15,510 nt of DNA from Baffinella frigidus (Eukaryota > Cryptophyceae > Cryptomonadales > Baffinellaceae), in NCBI GenBank assembly GCA_026770585.1, contig MU646363.1:132569-148078 (forward strand), written 5' to 3'. How positions within the stretch are numbered: the stretch's first letter is position 1; each line of letters begins with the position of its first letter. Below, one piece after another: positions 15,480 to 15,510 of this stretch. A program made the translations under genes and the position numbers. Below the pieces are notes generated by a model, which did not search any database, was not told where the DNA came from, and worked only from the letters and a program-made list of their open reading frames with translations.

Positions 15480-15510
15480 TTCACGAGCCTGCCGGCGGGG
15501 CTGTTCCAGG

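Noticed and set aside
1-15510. tRNA, rRNA, riboswitch or transposase gene
   Set aside because: None recognised. The inverted repeats belong to short non-coding TIR elements, and no DDE, reverse transcriptase or integrase motif was found in any frame examined.

Overview
This is nuclear DNA of a eukaryote, probably a flagellated protist or microalga. The evidence is small exons bounded by GT...AG introns, many short terminal-inverted-repeat (TIR) elements, and interstitial arrays of telomere-type heptamers (TTTAGGG, TTTCGGG and TGTAGGG variants). One of the two genes encodes a motile-cilium protein. TTTAGGG-type telomeres occur in plants and green algae, cryptophytes and dinoflagellates and their relatives. 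I cannot place the organism more closely. No bacterial, organellar, rRNA or tRNA gene was seen.

Two split genes are read divergently from a gap of about 300 bp (7660-7966). Leftward on the minus strand runs a major facilitator superfamily (MFS) transporter resembling SLC22A18. Six exons were found (7659-7537, 7180-7109, 6732-6652, 5614-5562, 3266-3212, 1997-1928), and their reading phases join without a break. The gene continues beyond the left edge. Rightward on the plus strand runs a DRC9/IQCG-like subunit of the axonemal nexin-dynein regulatory complex. Its exons are 7967-8071, a tentative 8181-8315, then 8359-8427, 9048-9143, 10434-10525, 12216-12294, 13334-13429 and 15072-15202. It continues beyond the right edge. 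Both identifications come from spliced protein segments lining up in order with remembered features of the families; no search was run. None of the long uninterrupted ORFs in the window is a gene.

Introns make up most of the window and are built from three kinds of material. (1) MITE-like TIR elements of 120-250 bp in at least a dozen families, several present as 2-4 copies shared between the two genes. Several insert at TA, and one has a matching empty site. (2) Simple and telomere-like tandem arrays. (3) Repeated fragments of the neighbouring exons, often still carrying the AG or GT splice dinucleotides and lying on both sides of an inserted element or array.

The third point is the most unusual. 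In nearly every long intron, a 15-95 bp piece of the adjacent exon edge is present one to several extra times, with foreign DNA between the copies. This suggests that introns here arise or grow by insertions and duplications that copy exon edges, leaving one copy coding and the others spliced out. A second oddity is in two related MITE families. Their central palindrome keeps its outer arms, but its inner arms differ completely between copies while staying self-complementary.
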